Shown: positions 56,172-64,000 of the stretch, piece by piece
Layout of the letters: every line of letters starts with the position of its first letter
How positions within the stretch are numbered: position 1 is the stretch's first letter
NCBI GenBank assembly: GCA_021777835.1
Contig: JAJYDC010000003.1
Location: 1-64,000, forward strand
Reading direction: 5' to 3'
Length of the DNA: 64,000 nucleotides
Source of the DNA: Bacteroidota bacterium
Lineage (GTDB): Bacteria; Bacteroidota; Ignavibacteria; Ignavibacteriales; Ignavibacteriaceae
Notes under the pieces: generated by a model
Seen by the model: the letters and a program-made list of their open reading frames with translations, nothing else
Databases searched by the model: none
What the model was told of the DNA's origin: nothing
Program-made: the position numbers and the translations under genes

Positions 56172-56738
56172 ATGAAAAATATAAGCGACTTAGAAATAAT
56201 CGAATCTGTTAAGAAAGGAAATAGAGCAGATTACTCAATATTAGTGGATAGGTATAAAAATAAGGCATTTTCATTGATTGTAAGAATGGTAAAAAACCAA
56301 ATGGATGCGGAAGAGGTTCTTCAAGATTGCTTCGTAAAAGCGTATAATTCATTAGAGAGTTTTAAACAGCAAGCAAAATTCTCAACTTGGTTTTACCGGA
56401 TTGTTTATAACACGGCATTAACACGACTTTCAACGAAGAAAAGAAAAGTTGAGAATGACATGTCTTCTATTGATGAATTATACTTTCTTGAAAGCAACTA
56501 TAATCCTGAAACGACAGAACAAAAGGATTCTTCACAATTTATGCAATCGATGATCGAAAAACTGCCTCCAAGCTATTCAGCAGTCATAAATATGTTTTAT
56601 CTTGACAATATGAGCTGCGAAGAAATTAGTGAAATTATGCAGACGTCAGTTTCTAACGTAAAAGTAATGCTACACAGATCCAGAATTTTATTGCGTGATA
56701 TTCTTATAAAAAATAATTACGCAGAGGAAATATTATGA
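56172..56738 (+). CDS. ECF sigma factor
   Basis: The 188-residue protein is an extracytoplasmic-function sigma factor. The sigma2 region includes YSILVDRYKNKAFSLIVRMV and DAEEVLQDCFVKAYNSLESF with KFSTWFYRIVYNTALTRL; sigma4 includes LPPSYSAVINMFYLDNMSCE and EEISEIMQTSVSNVKVMLHR. No extra domain is fused. The promoter-like TGTAACC-N17-GTCATAA upstream suggests autoregulation. Its stop overlaps the next gene by 4 nt (ATGA), which fits a coupled anti-sigma. The inducing signal is unknown. Confidence 0.95.
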   Translation: MKNISDLEIIESVKKGNRADYSILVDRYKNKAFSLIVRMVKNQMDAEEVLQDCFVKAYNSLESFKQQAKFSTWFYRIVYNTALTRLSTKKRKVENDMSSIDELYFLESNYNPETTEQKDSSQFMQSMIEKLPPSYSAVINMFYLDNMSCEEISEIMQTSVSNVKVMLHRSRILLRDILIKNNYAEEIL

Positions 56739-57256
56739 TTCCCATAGATGACGAAACTTTAAATCAATATATCGACGGCGAGTTAGACCAATCAAAGCTT
56801 AATATTGTTAAAGAACAATTAATTAACTCTGAAATTGACAGGAAAAGATTAGAATATTTGCAAAAGGTTCACGGGGATCTAGGACAGTTGAAAATATATC
56901 AAACTTCAGCAAACTTCACCAGTTTCGTTATGTCAAAGTTAGAGAAAAAATTAAAATCAAGTAAAAAAGACAAAATTTTCATTTTATCTATATCGTCTGT
57001 TTTCATGATATTTTGTCTGGCAATTGCCGGTTATCTGTTATTCAATATTATTTCAGATCCTTCTAGCACAGGATTAATAGTAGAGAAAACAAATTTATAC
57101 ATGTCGATTTTAATGCAATTTACCGAAAGTGCGAAAGAAATATTTACACCTCAGAATATTTCAATATTCGGATCAATTATTTCATTCGGTTTCCTTGCTG
57201 TTGCTTACTTTATGTATGAAGAACATAAATTTTCTAAAAGAAAGATAGAACAATAG
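56735..57256 (+). CDS. Putative anti-sigma factor, single membrane segment
   Basis: The 173-residue protein starts DDETLNQYIDGELDQSKLNI, the helical opening of zinc-less anti-sigma domains, and then has one transmembrane helix (about 86-106: FILSISSVFMIFCLAIAGYL). A second hydrophobic stretch near the C-terminus may be another helix. No HxxxCxxC zinc motif is present, so it would be a zinc-independent anti-sigma. Its start lies within the sigma gene stop (ATGA), the usual arrangement for cognate anti-sigma factors. The C-terminal sensory part is not recognisable. Confidence 0.7.
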   Translation: MIPIDDETLNQYIDGELDQSKLNIVKEQLINSEIDRKRLEYLQKVHGDLGQLKIYQTSANFTSFVMSKLEKKLKSSKKDKIFILSISSVFMIFCLAIAGYLLFNIISDPSSTGLIVEKTNLYMSILMQFTESAKEIFTPQNISIFGSIISFGFLAVAYFMYEEHKFSKRKIEQ

Positions 57257-57280
57257 TAACAAACCTTTATATAGTTAAAA

Positions 57281-57308
57281 AAGGCTGTTGAAATTACAGC
57301 CTTTTTTA
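57281..57308 (+). terminator. Intrinsic terminator of the sigma/anti-sigma operon
   Basis: AAGGCTGT (57281-57288) pairs with ACAGCCTT (57296-57303), followed by T residues to 57307. It lies 25 bases after the anti-sigma stop. Confidence 0.9.
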
Positions 57309-57391
57309 TTTTGTAGTAAACTATTGCCTCCGTCATTTAATATTAGTTTGTATATTTGTATAGGGAAAATTAACAATTAAAGAATAATAAG

Positions 57392-58297
57392 ATGACAAAA
57401 GCAGGATATGTAGCAATTATTGGTAAGCCGAATGTTGGTAAATCAACTCTCCTTAATGTATTACTTGGGCAGAAAATTTCTATTACCACAAGTAAACCGC
57501 AAACTACCAGAAAAAGAATCCTGGGGATACTGTCAACAGAAATGTATCAAATTATATTTCTTGATACTCCGGGAATCCTTGCACCTGTTTATCTTCTGCA
57601 AGAAAAAATGATGGAAGAAGTTGAGCAATCTGTACAGGATGCTGATATTCTTATCCTAATTTTAGATTTGATTGAGGACCCGGATGGATTAAAAACCCTT
57701 CAAAATGATTTTACATATAAGCTATTTATGAGAGTTAAAAAGCCTAAAATACTATTGCTTAATAAAATTGATTTGACATCGCAAGAACATGTTAAGTTAT
57801 TAATGAATAAAATTAACTCTACACAAAAATTTGAAAAGATAATCCCTGTTTCTGCATTAGAAAAATTTAATATCCAACAAATAGTCGACTCAATAGTTGA
57901 ACTTCTTCCGCAAAACCCTAAGTTTTATCCTGATGATATTGTGTCCGACGAGAATGAAAGATTTTTTGTCTCTGAAATTATACGTGAAAAAATCTTCGAG
58001 CTTTACCAGGAAGAGATCCCCTATAGCTGCGAAGTCGTAATTCAAGAATTTAAGGAAGTTGAAGGAAGAAAAGATTTAATCCAGGCAGAGATATTTGTTG
58101 AGAAGGATAGCCAAAAAGGTATTCTTATAGGAAAACAAGGGGCCGCTATAAAGAAAGTCGGAGAAGATGCACGTAAGTCAATTGAAGAATTTCTTCAACG
58201 TCAAGTGTTCCTGGAGCTGCGTGTAAAAGTGAAAGAAAGATGGCGTTCCGATGAAAATGTTCTAAAATCTCTAGGTTATACAAAATGGAAAGAATGA
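57392..58297 (+). CDS. era: GTPase Era
   Basis: Era is a ribosome-assembly GTPase that binds the 3' end of 16S rRNA. The 301-residue protein has GKPNVGKSTLLNVLLGQKIS (G1), TSKPQTTRKRILGIL (G2), DTPGILAP (G3), NKID (G4) and SAL (G5), then a KH domain with ILIGKQGAAIKKVGEDARKS and the LELRVKVKERWR segment. Length and order are normal. It is the first gene of the operon reaching 63851; the next gene starts 37 bp downstream. Confidence 0.96.
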   Translation: MTKAGYVAIIGKPNVGKSTLLNVLLGQKISITTSKPQTTRKRILGILSTEMYQIIFLDTPGILAPVYLLQEKMMEEVEQSVQDADILILILDLIEDPDGLKTLQNDFTYKLFMRVKKPKILLLNKIDLTSQEHVKLLMNKINSTQKFEKIIPVSALEKFNIQQIVDSIVELLPQNPKFYPDDIVSDENERFFVSEIIREKIFELYQEEIPYSCEVVIQEFKEVEGRKDLIQAEIFVEKDSQKGILIGKQGAAIKKVGEDARKSIEEFLQRQVFLELRVKVKERWRSDENVLKSLGYTKWKE

Positions 58298-58334
58298 ATT
58301 TCATTTTAAACTACTTACCGGCGATTTAATAAGA

Positions 58335-59261
58335 ATGGTTAAAAAATATCTTGGCGAAGGATCATTATTATTTATCACAATTATTTGGGGAGCAACTTTT
58401 GTAATCATCAAAGGAGCTTTAAGTGAAATAACTCCGATGCTTTTCATCGCTGTTAGATTTACATTAGCGGCAGTTTTACTATTTCCATTTTTCTTTCGCT
58501 CCGTGTTAAATTCTTCAAAGGAAACTATAAAAGACGGACTCATTCTGGGTGTAATCTATTTTCTTGGGTTCGCTACTCAAACTATTGGACTGCAATATAC
58601 AACAGCTACAAAGTCAGCATTTATTACCGGTACGTTTGTATTGTTTACACCAATATTTCAATTAATTTTTGAAAAAAAAATTCCTGGAAAAGGAAACCTA
58701 ATTGGAATATTGTTTGTAATTCTTGGTTTAATTTTCCTTTCAAGCAAAGGAGAAAACGCACTTGATGTTTTTTCTGAAATAGGAAGCGGACTTAATATTG
58801 GGGATTTTTTTACCTTAATCTGTGCTGTGTTTTTTGCAATGTATCTTGTTTATCTTGATATATCAAGCAAAAAACACGATTACAAGCCGCTGGTCTTTAT
58901 CCAAATTTCACTTACCGGCTTATTGGGTATTATTTCTGCACTTTTTGTATCTGCCACTGGGTTGCAGACTGAAAAACTTATTATAAATTCTTCTCTTATC
59001 TTTGCAATCATCTATACTTCCATCTTCGCAACAATTATTGCCAGCACAATCCAAACAAAATTTCAAAAGGTGGTTACTCCAACTAAAGCGGGAATTATTT
59101 TATCTTTCGAACCAATTTTTTCTGCTATCTTTGCCTTGTTCATCTTGTCCGAAAAAATTTCTAAATTTGCGGCATTAGGTTGTACGCTTATTTTCCTGGG
59201 ACTTATAGTGGCAGAAGTTTTTGATAAACTAACTGTTGTTTCAAATGAAAAAGAGAGCTGA
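58335..59261 (+). CDS. EamA/DMT-family transporter (second copy)
   Basis: The 308-residue protein has ten predicted membrane helices and two EamA repeats: GATFVIIKGALSEITPMLFI in the first and LICAVFFAMYLVYLDISSKK in the second, ending IILSFEPIFSAIFALFILSE. It is an inner-membrane exporter of unknown substrate. Its stop overlaps the acylphosphatase gene by about 17 bases, which implies coupling. Unlike the EamA gene at 7698 it is embedded in a cell-wall and isoprenoid operon. Confidence 0.92.
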   Translation: MVKKYLGEGSLLFITIIWGATFVIIKGALSEITPMLFIAVRFTLAAVLLFPFFFRSVLNSSKETIKDGLILGVIYFLGFATQTIGLQYTTATKSAFITGTFVLFTPIFQLIFEKKIPGKGNLIGILFVILGLIFLSSKGENALDVFSEIGSGLNIGDFFTLICAVFFAMYLVYLDISSKKHDYKPLVFIQISLTGLLGIISALFVSATGLQTEKLIINSSLIFAIIYTSIFATIIASTIQTKFQKVVTPTKAGIILSFEPIFSAIFALFILSEKISKFAALGCTLIFLGLIVAEVFDKLTVVSNEKES

Positions 59262-59520
59262 AATAATAGTCTCCGGTTTAGTGCAAGGAGTTGGTTTTAG
59301 ATATTACGTTTCACGCCATGCACATAGTTTGGGATTGACCGGCTTTGTAAAAAATATTTATACAGGTGAGGTACAAACTATTGTGGAAGGTGAGGTTGCT
59401 CTTATTGAAGATCTTTTTCTAAAAATTAAAATTGGTCCTTCTCACGCTTCGGTTAATAATTGTAAAATTATCTGGCACGAGTTGAAAAATGAATTTAATA
59501 ATTTTGAGGTAAGATTTTGA
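59245..59520 (+). CDS. acyP: Acylphosphatase
   Basis: Acylphosphatases hydrolyse carboxyl-phosphate mixed anhydrides. The 91-residue protein has the signature [20 protein letters not shown], with the catalytic Arg in GFRYY, and [18 protein letters not shown] with the substrate-binding Asn. I use ATG 59245 rather than the TTG 59236; it lies inside the end of the EamA gene and lacks a Shine-Dalgarno, consistent with translational coupling. Its stop overlaps the ispF start (TTGA). Confidence 0.93.
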   Translation: MKKRAEIIVSGLVQGVGFRYYVSRHAHSLGLTGFVKNIYTGEVQTIVEGEVALIEDLFLKIKIGPSHASVNNCKIIWHELKNEFNNFEVRF

Positions 59521-60005
59521 TTGAAGATTATAGAACAGGAATTGGTTTTGATGTTCACGCATTTGCTGAGGGAAGAAAATTAATTTTGGGAGGAATTGAA
59601 ATCCCATATGAAAAAGGTCTGCTCGGTCATTCCGATGCCGATGTTCTTCTTCATGCAGTTTCAGATGCCTTCCTTGGAGCTCTGGCGCTGGGCGATATTG
59701 GTCAACATTTCCCTGATTGTGACCCAAAGTATAAAAATGCCGATAGCGTTCTTCTGCTAAAGCATGTTTACCAACTCATAAAAGAGAAAGGCTATCAGCT
59801 TGGAAACCTCGATGCCGTAATTGCTATGCAAAGACCAAAAATATTTCCATTTATTTATCAAATGAGAAATCGAATTGCGGAAGTTCTTCAAACAAATATC
59901 GATATGATTTCCGTTAAGGCAACTACTACCGAAAACCTTGGATTTATTGGAAGAGAAGAAGGCATTTCGGCATTTGCAACTGTTCTAATCATTAAAAAAA
60001 ATTGA
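59517..60005 (+). CDS. ispF: 2-C-methyl-D-erythritol 2,4-cyclodiphosphate synthase
   Basis: IspF forms the cyclic diphosphate of the MEP isoprenoid pathway. The 162-residue protein carries the metal ligands of GFDVHAF (Asp12, His14) and His46 in VLLHAVSDA, the signature [20 protein letters not shown], and [12 protein letters not shown] (commonly DTDP). Translation starts at TTG, with GAGG seven bases upstream and overlapping the acylphosphatase stop as TTGA. Other mep genes are not in the window. Length is standard. Confidence 0.96.
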   Translation: MIEDYRTGIGFDVHAFAEGRKLILGGIEIPYEKGLLGHSDADVLLHAVSDAFLGALALGDIGQHFPDCDPKYKNADSVLLLKHVYQLIKEKGYQLGNLDAVIAMQRPKIFPFIYQMRNRIAEVLQTNIDMISVKATTTENLGFIGREEGISAFATVLIIKKN

Positions 60006-60006
60006 T

Positions 60007-60627
60007 ATGATAGAAAATATTCTTGACTTATTCTCGAATCTAAATCCTGTTTGGATTTATTTGGCACTCTTTCTTTTTGCATTTATTGAAAATGTTTTTC
60101 CCCCTTCTCCGAGCGACTTAGTTGTTATAGTCGGTGGTTCATTAATCGCAACAGATTCACTCCATTTTGTCCCGACATTACTATTTACTACTACCGGAAG
60201 CGTTCTAGGATTTATGTCCCTTTTTTTTATCGGTAGCCAATTGGATAAAAAAATTGTTCGAGCCGGAAAGATCAAATTCATTTCTGTAAAAGGCTTGGAA
60301 AGTGCTGAAAATTGGTTTGGGAAGTATGGATATATTGTCATTTTAGCAAACAGGTTTTTGCCTGGTACTAGATCAATTATTTCTTTGTTTGCAGGCTTAA
60401 GCGAATTGAAATTTAAGAAAACAGCTCTGTTGGCTACAATTAGCGCCTTATTTTGGAATTCTATTGTCATTTACCTGGGTTTTATTTTTGGCAGAAATAT
60501 CCATCAGGTCGATAATTATATTTCAACTTATAGTAGACTTATCCTCATTGTTACAATATTCATTGCAGCAGTTTTTATAGTGAGATATCTTTTTAAGAAA
60601 AGAAAGAAGCGCAAAATTGAGTTTTAA
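60007..60627 (+). CDS. DedA/VTT-family membrane protein
   Basis: DedA proteins are inner-membrane proteins needed for envelope lipid handling and pH/membrane-potential homeostasis. The 206-residue protein has FIENVFPPSPSDLVVIVGGS near the start, GSVLGFMSLFFIGSQLDKKI, and the signature NRFLPGTRSIISLFAGLSEL. About five hydrophobic segments are seen. It starts one base after the ispF stop, and its tail overlaps the start of lnt by 11 bases. It may be a lipid scramblase, as proposed for members of this superfamily. Confidence 0.93.
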   Translation: MIENILDLFSNLNPVWIYLALFLFAFIENVFPPSPSDLVVIVGGSLIATDSLHFVPTLLFTTTGSVLGFMSLFFIGSQLDKKIVRAGKIKFISVKGLESAENWFGKYGYIVILANRFLPGTRSIISLFAGLSELKFKKTALLATISALFWNSIVIYLGFIFGRNIHQVDNYISTYSRLILIVTIFIAAVFIVRYLFKKRKKRKIEF

Positions 60628-62320
60628 CCTCTGGTATAACAGAATTAGAATTTCGACTGAAGAAAAAAAGGCAAAACAAAACGAAAGATTACTTCTGATT
60701 CTTAGTGGATTACTCATGGGTGTTGGCTTTCCACCTTTTCCTTTTCCGTTTACTCTTTTTCTATTTGTAGGATTAATTCCATATTTTATTGTAATTGAAA
60801 AAAGAAAAACCTTAGCAGAAATAAACCGTGCTACCTACCTTGCTTTTTTTGTTTTTAGTGTCATAACCCTTTATTGGGTTGGCAGTTGGCAAAAGGAATC
60901 TGATCCGTTTCTAATGATTGCCGGCGGCACGTTACTCTTTTTTGAACCGATATTGTTCTTGATCCCCTCCACACTTTTCTATTTGGCGAAAAAATCCTTT
61001 TCAGGAACTGTTGCACTTTTTTTGTTCCCTATGTTTTGGGCTGCCTATGAATATCTCTATATGCTTACCGACATAAGCTTTCCCTGGCTAACCTTAGGAC
61101 ATGGTCTTGCTGAATTTATTCTTTTCATCCAAATTGCAGATACAATTGGTGCAGTTGGTTTGTCTATTGTCGTTATCTATATAAATATTTTTTTGTATAA
61201 AGCCTTTTTCAATCTAAAATTATCGAAAAGAAAATTTCTATTAAATCTATCCACAGCACTAATTATTTGTTTCCTTATGCTTGGGTATGGATTTTTTAGA
61301 CTTGATACTTTTCACGTTTCAAACAAAATAATTAAAGTTGGACTAATTCAGCCAAATTTAAACCCATGGGATAAATGGAATGACAAAAATTTAAATAACT
61401 TAACAATCGAATATCTTAACCTTTCGCAGCAAGCGGTTAACAAAGGAGCGCGTCTAATAATTTGGCCTGAAACTGCTTTGCCTGTTTTTTTGATGGATGG
61501 TTCTTATAGTATTACCCTTGATTCAATTTATAGCTTCCTGCGGCGCAATAACGTTTATCTTCTGACGGGAATGCCCGACGTAAAGTATTTTTATCCCGGG
61601 GAAAATGCCCCTTATGATGCTAAAACGAATTCAAGAGAAAATATTTCCTATGCGACTTATAATGGTATACTCTTGCTTTCCCCAGATACAAGAATTGTTC
61701 AGAGATATGCTAAAATGAAGCTTGTTCCATTTGGGGAAAGAGTCCCGTTTGTTAGTCAACTTCCTATTCTTGGAAAGTTAATTAGATGGAGCGTCGGAAT
61801 TTCAAGTTGGAACGTTGGTAAAGATACTGTCAACTTCAAACTTCCTGATATTGAAGATAATATATCTCCATCTCAGACTTATTCTAAAGATTCAATAAGT
61901 ATAAACGGACTTGTATGCTACGAATCTGTATTCCCATATTTTGTTACCAATTTTGTGCAGCGCGGTGCTAAGCTTATTGCTATTGTTACAAATGATAGCT
62001 GGTATGGTAAATCAAGCGGGCCTTACCAGCACAAAGAAATTTCCGTATTACGGGCAGTTGAAAACAGACGTACCGTTTTAAGAGCTGCTAATGGTGGAAT
62101 TAGCTGCATTATAAACCCTCTCGGTAAAACAATAATTGAATCAAAACTATTTACTAAGGATGTTATTGTTGGCGATGCATCTTTAGAATCAACAAAAACT
62201 TTCTTTACAAAATATCCTCTAATTATCCCAGAGATTTCTCTTGGGGTTTCATTATGGATTTTTGGAATTTTTATCTTGAAAAAAATTAAGGGAAAATGGT
62301 TAACATCTCAGATTAAATAA
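60617..62320 (+). CDS. lnt: Apolipoprotein N-acyltransferase
   Basis: Lnt adds the third acyl chain to lipoproteins in the inner membrane, consistent with the several lipoproteins in this window. The 567-residue protein has six to seven N-terminal membrane helices and a nitrilase-like periplasmic domain with catalytic Glu285 in WPETALPVF, Lys368 in AKMKLVPFGE and Cys434 in LVCYESVF. It starts at TTG, overlapping the DedA gene by 11 bases; a later ATG would remove the first helix. It has a somewhat long C-terminal hydrophobic tail. Confidence 0.95.
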   Translation: MSFNLWYNRIRISTEEKKAKQNERLLLILSGLLMGVGFPPFPFPFTLFLFVGLIPYFIVIEKRKTLAEINRATYLAFFVFSVITLYWVGSWQKESDPFLMIAGGTLLFFEPILFLIPSTLFYLAKKSFSGTVALFLFPMFWAAYEYLYMLTDISFPWLTLGHGLAEFILFIQIADTIGAVGLSIVVIYINIFLYKAFFNLKLSKRKFLLNLSTALIICFLMLGYGFFRLDTFHVSNKIIKVGLIQPNLNPWDKWNDKNLNNLTIEYLNLSQQAVNKGARLIIWPETALPVFLMDGSYSITLDSIYSFLRRNNVYLLTGMPDVKYFYPGENAPYDAKTNSRENISYATYNGILLLSPDTRIVQRYAKMKLVPFGERVPFVSQLPILGKLIRWSVGISSWNVGKDTVNFKLPDIEDNISPSQTYSKDSISINGLVCYESVFPYFVTNFVQRGAKLIAIVTNDSWYGKSSGPYQHKEISVLRAVENRRTVLRAANGGISCIINPLGKTIIESKLFTKDVIVGDASLESTKTFFTKYPLIIPEISLGVSLWIFGIFILKKIKGKWLTSQIK

Positions 62321-62391
62321 ACATAAGAAATTGTTTAACTTATTATATAAAGATTAGTTAAATCAAATTGGAAAGGAAAAATTTTATAGCT

Positions 62392-63423
62392 ATGAATAAT
62401 TTTATTGACCTCCGTAGTGATACAGTCACAAAACCTTCGGAGGAAATGCGTAAAGCAATGTATACCGCCGAAGTTGGAGATGATGTTTTTCAGGAAGATC
62501 CGACAGTAAATCAACTGCAAGAATATGCAGCGGACCTTTTAGGGAAAGAAGAATCTCTTTTCGTCTTAAGCGGGGTAATGGGAAATCAAATTTGCCTGAA
62601 TGTACTTACCAATCCCGGTGATGAAGTTATATGTGAAAGAGATGCCCACATTTTTCAATATGAGTCTGGTTCGCCGGCTGCATTAAGCGGAATCCAGATA
62701 ATGCCAGTCGATGGTGACTCTGGTGTTATTACACCAATACAAATTGAGCCATACATTAGACCCACCTCTGCTTATTACATGCCTCGGACAAAAGTAATCG
62801 AAATTGAAAACACTCATAATCGCGCTGGAGGAACTATCCATCCAATTGAAAATATTATGAAAGTGGGTGAATTAGCAAAAAAATATAATTTATTCTATCA
62901 CCTTGACGGCGCACGAATTTGGAATGCTTCGGTTGCCTCAAAAATTTCAGTTAAAGAATATGCGTCATACTTCGATACCGTCTCATGCTGTTTATCAAAA
63001 GGACTTGGCGCACCGGTGGGCTCTATTATTGCCGGCTCGAAAGATTTTATTAAAGAAGCTTTTCGGGTACGTAAAGCCTGGGGAGGAGGTACACGCCAGA
63101 TAGGCATTCTCGCTGCTGCCGGTCTCTATGCCTTGAAAAATAATATTAACCGTCTTGCAGATGATCATGAAAAAGCAAAGTTACTTGCCGCGACAATCAA
63201 TAATTGTAAGAAATTAAAAATCAATTTACAGTCGGTTCAAACAAACATCTTAATCTTTCAACCTGTAAATATTTCCATTGATGATGCATTGATCCTTTGT
63301 AAAGAAAAGGGATTGCTCCTTTCAACGGGTAAACCCGGTTACCTAAGGGCAATAACACATCTTGATGTAAGTTTTGATGAAATTAGAATTGCAAGCAAAA
63401 TTATTGAAGAGGTATTTAATTGA
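62392..63423 (+). CDS. ltaE: Low-specificity L-threonine aldolase
   Basis: This PLP enzyme cleaves L-threonine to glycine and acetaldehyde. The 343-residue protein begins NNFIDLRSDTVTKPS and contains GDDVFQEDPTVNQLQEYAAD, LSGVMGNQICLN, RDAHIFQYESGSPA (His86), FYHLDGARIWNAS (Asp172) and CLSKGLGAPVGS with the PLP Lys203. I start it at ATG 62392; the TTG at 62368 would add eight residues. Its stop overlaps the start of the thioesterase gene. It fits the operon as a housekeeping enzyme; no direct functional tie to lnt is known. Confidence 0.95.
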   Translation: MNNFIDLRSDTVTKPSEEMRKAMYTAEVGDDVFQEDPTVNQLQEYAADLLGKEESLFVLSGVMGNQICLNVLTNPGDEVICERDAHIFQYESGSPAALSGIQIMPVDGDSGVITPIQIEPYIRPTSAYYMPRTKVIEIENTHNRAGGTIHPIENIMKVGELAKKYNLFYHLDGARIWNASVASKISVKEYASYFDTVSCCLSKGLGAPVGSIIAGSKDFIKEAFRVRKAWGGGTRQIGILAAAGLYALKNNINRLADDHEKAKLLAATINNCKKLKINLQSVQTNILIFQPVNISIDDALILCKEKGLLLSTGKPGYLRAITHLDVSFDEIRIASKIIEEVFN

Positions 63424-63851
63424 AAATGGATATAAAAAATTTCAAACACAGCATTAAAATTAAGGTTAGATTTTCCGACCTTGACGCAATGCGGCATGTA
63501 AATAATGCAACATTTTTGTCTTATCTTGAAGAAGCAAGGATTGCTTATTTCAAAGATGTCCTGAATAAACCAATGGAGGGCCTCGATTTTGATGCAGTAG
63601 TTGCAAGAATTGAAATTGATTATCAGCAGCCGATTATACTTGGAGATGAGGTAGAAATACTCAGTAGAGTTTCAAAAATGGGGACTAAAAGTTCCGATGT
63701 GGAGCACCTAATTATGGTTAATCGAAAAGGGAATAAAATCATTGCAGCTTCTGCTATGACTAAGTTGGTTTCTTATGATTATACTAAACTGACATCATTC
63801 CCAATACCTGAAAACGTAAAGAAACAAATTGAAAAATTTGAAAAAGGCTAA
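63420..63851 (+). CDS. Acyl-CoA thioesterase (YbgC/4HBT hotdog)
   Basis: The 143-residue protein is a YbgC-type hotdog thioesterase with FSDLDAMRHVNNATFLSYLE, carrying the catalytic Asp and the HVNN motif, then VARIEIDYQQPIILGDEVE. It probably hydrolyses a short- or aromatic-acyl-CoA in the cytoplasm. I use the TTG start, with GAGG 7 nt upstream and overlapping the ltaE stop as TTGA; ATG 63426 would be six bases later. It is the last gene of the operon from era. No terminator is obvious after it. Confidence 0.9.
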   Translation: MKMDIKNFKHSIKIKVRFSDLDAMRHVNNATFLSYLEEARIAYFKDVLNKPMEGLDFDAVVARIEIDYQQPIILGDEVEILSRVSKMGTKSSDVEHLIMVNRKGNKIIAASAMTKLVSYDYTKLTSFPIPENVKKQIEKFEKG

Positions 63852-64000
63852 AGGAATTTTTATAATAATAGAGGCTTATTAAAATTGCTAAAACTCTTGT
63901 AACATAACTTTAATTTCAGCCAAAGAAAAAAATCTATTTTGTGCGAGAAAATTCTAATATTTGACTATGCAAGAGCTATTTCATAAAAACTAATTTTTTT

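Overview
This window is a stretch of a low-GC (roughly one-third G+C) chromosome from the Bacteroidota/Chlorobiota/Ignavibacteriota (FCB) assemblage. I favour Ignavibacteriota. The M1 peptidase at 29383-31365 ends in a type IX secretion (T9SS) sorting domain with the NYPNPFNPST signature typical of that group. The succinate dehydrogenase is the type-B, single cytochrome b subunit form. The two ferredoxins have the Alvin-type second cluster. This placement is inference; no rRNA gene is present to settle it. Almost all genes are housekeeping or envelope genes. There is no prophage, CRISPR array, intact insertion sequence or restriction system.

Layout. 1-850: gene-poor DNA with a 127-bp tandem repeat and what may be a transposase relic. 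853-5654: small secreted proteins, an SRAP-domain DNA-repair protein, a DoxX-like membrane protein and UppP. 5866-9813: a MocR regulator divergent from an exporter, a PNPOx-like flavoprotein and an OsmC protein. 9814-11695: a hotdog thioesterase between two gene-poor, apparently decayed stretches. 11696-15041: sdhCAB. 15150-18317: an uncharacterised acidic protein, Obg, tRNA-Met and SecG. 18787-19676: a fluoride riboswitch with crcB and a DUF190 gene. 19735-26173: DacB, a LOG-family protein, bS21, a zinc-ribbon protein, an M14 peptidase, a barrel protein, a methyltransferase and a CYTH protein. 26170-35902: AddB-like nuclease, M1 peptidase, lipoprotein, GH2 glycosidase, TPR protein and RRM protein.

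36683-44107: SecA, PII, a large TPR lipoprotein that may be the T9SS component SprE/PorW, MtgA and an AlbA_2 protein. 44154-45816 (minus): a SpoU-type methyltransferase and RlmN. 46031-50904: acyl-CoA dehydrogenase, an exported YidD-like protein, two TPR membrane proteins, LemA and a TPM protein. 51087-55546: two tandem ferredoxins, an MBL hydrolase, a Rieske protein, QueG and TrxB. 55587-57256: a divergent ECF sigma/anti-sigma locus. 57392-63851: a tightly packed operon era-EamA-acyP-ispF-dedA-lnt-ltaE-thioesterase with several TTG starts coupled to upstream stop codons.

The strongest regulatory signals are: (i) the fluoride riboswitch; (ii) two copies of TGTAACC-N17-GTCATAA facing outwards from the ECF sigma locus, one placing the sigma gene's transcript start almost on its ATG; (iii) TTGAT-N4-ATCAA (FNR/CRP-type) palindromes upstream of the acyl-CoA dehydrogenase and first ferredoxin; (iv) a direct repeat in the MocR/exporter spacer. 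The least-explained protein system is the exported YidD-like protein with its two TPR membrane partners. No single large novel defence or biosynthetic system was found.
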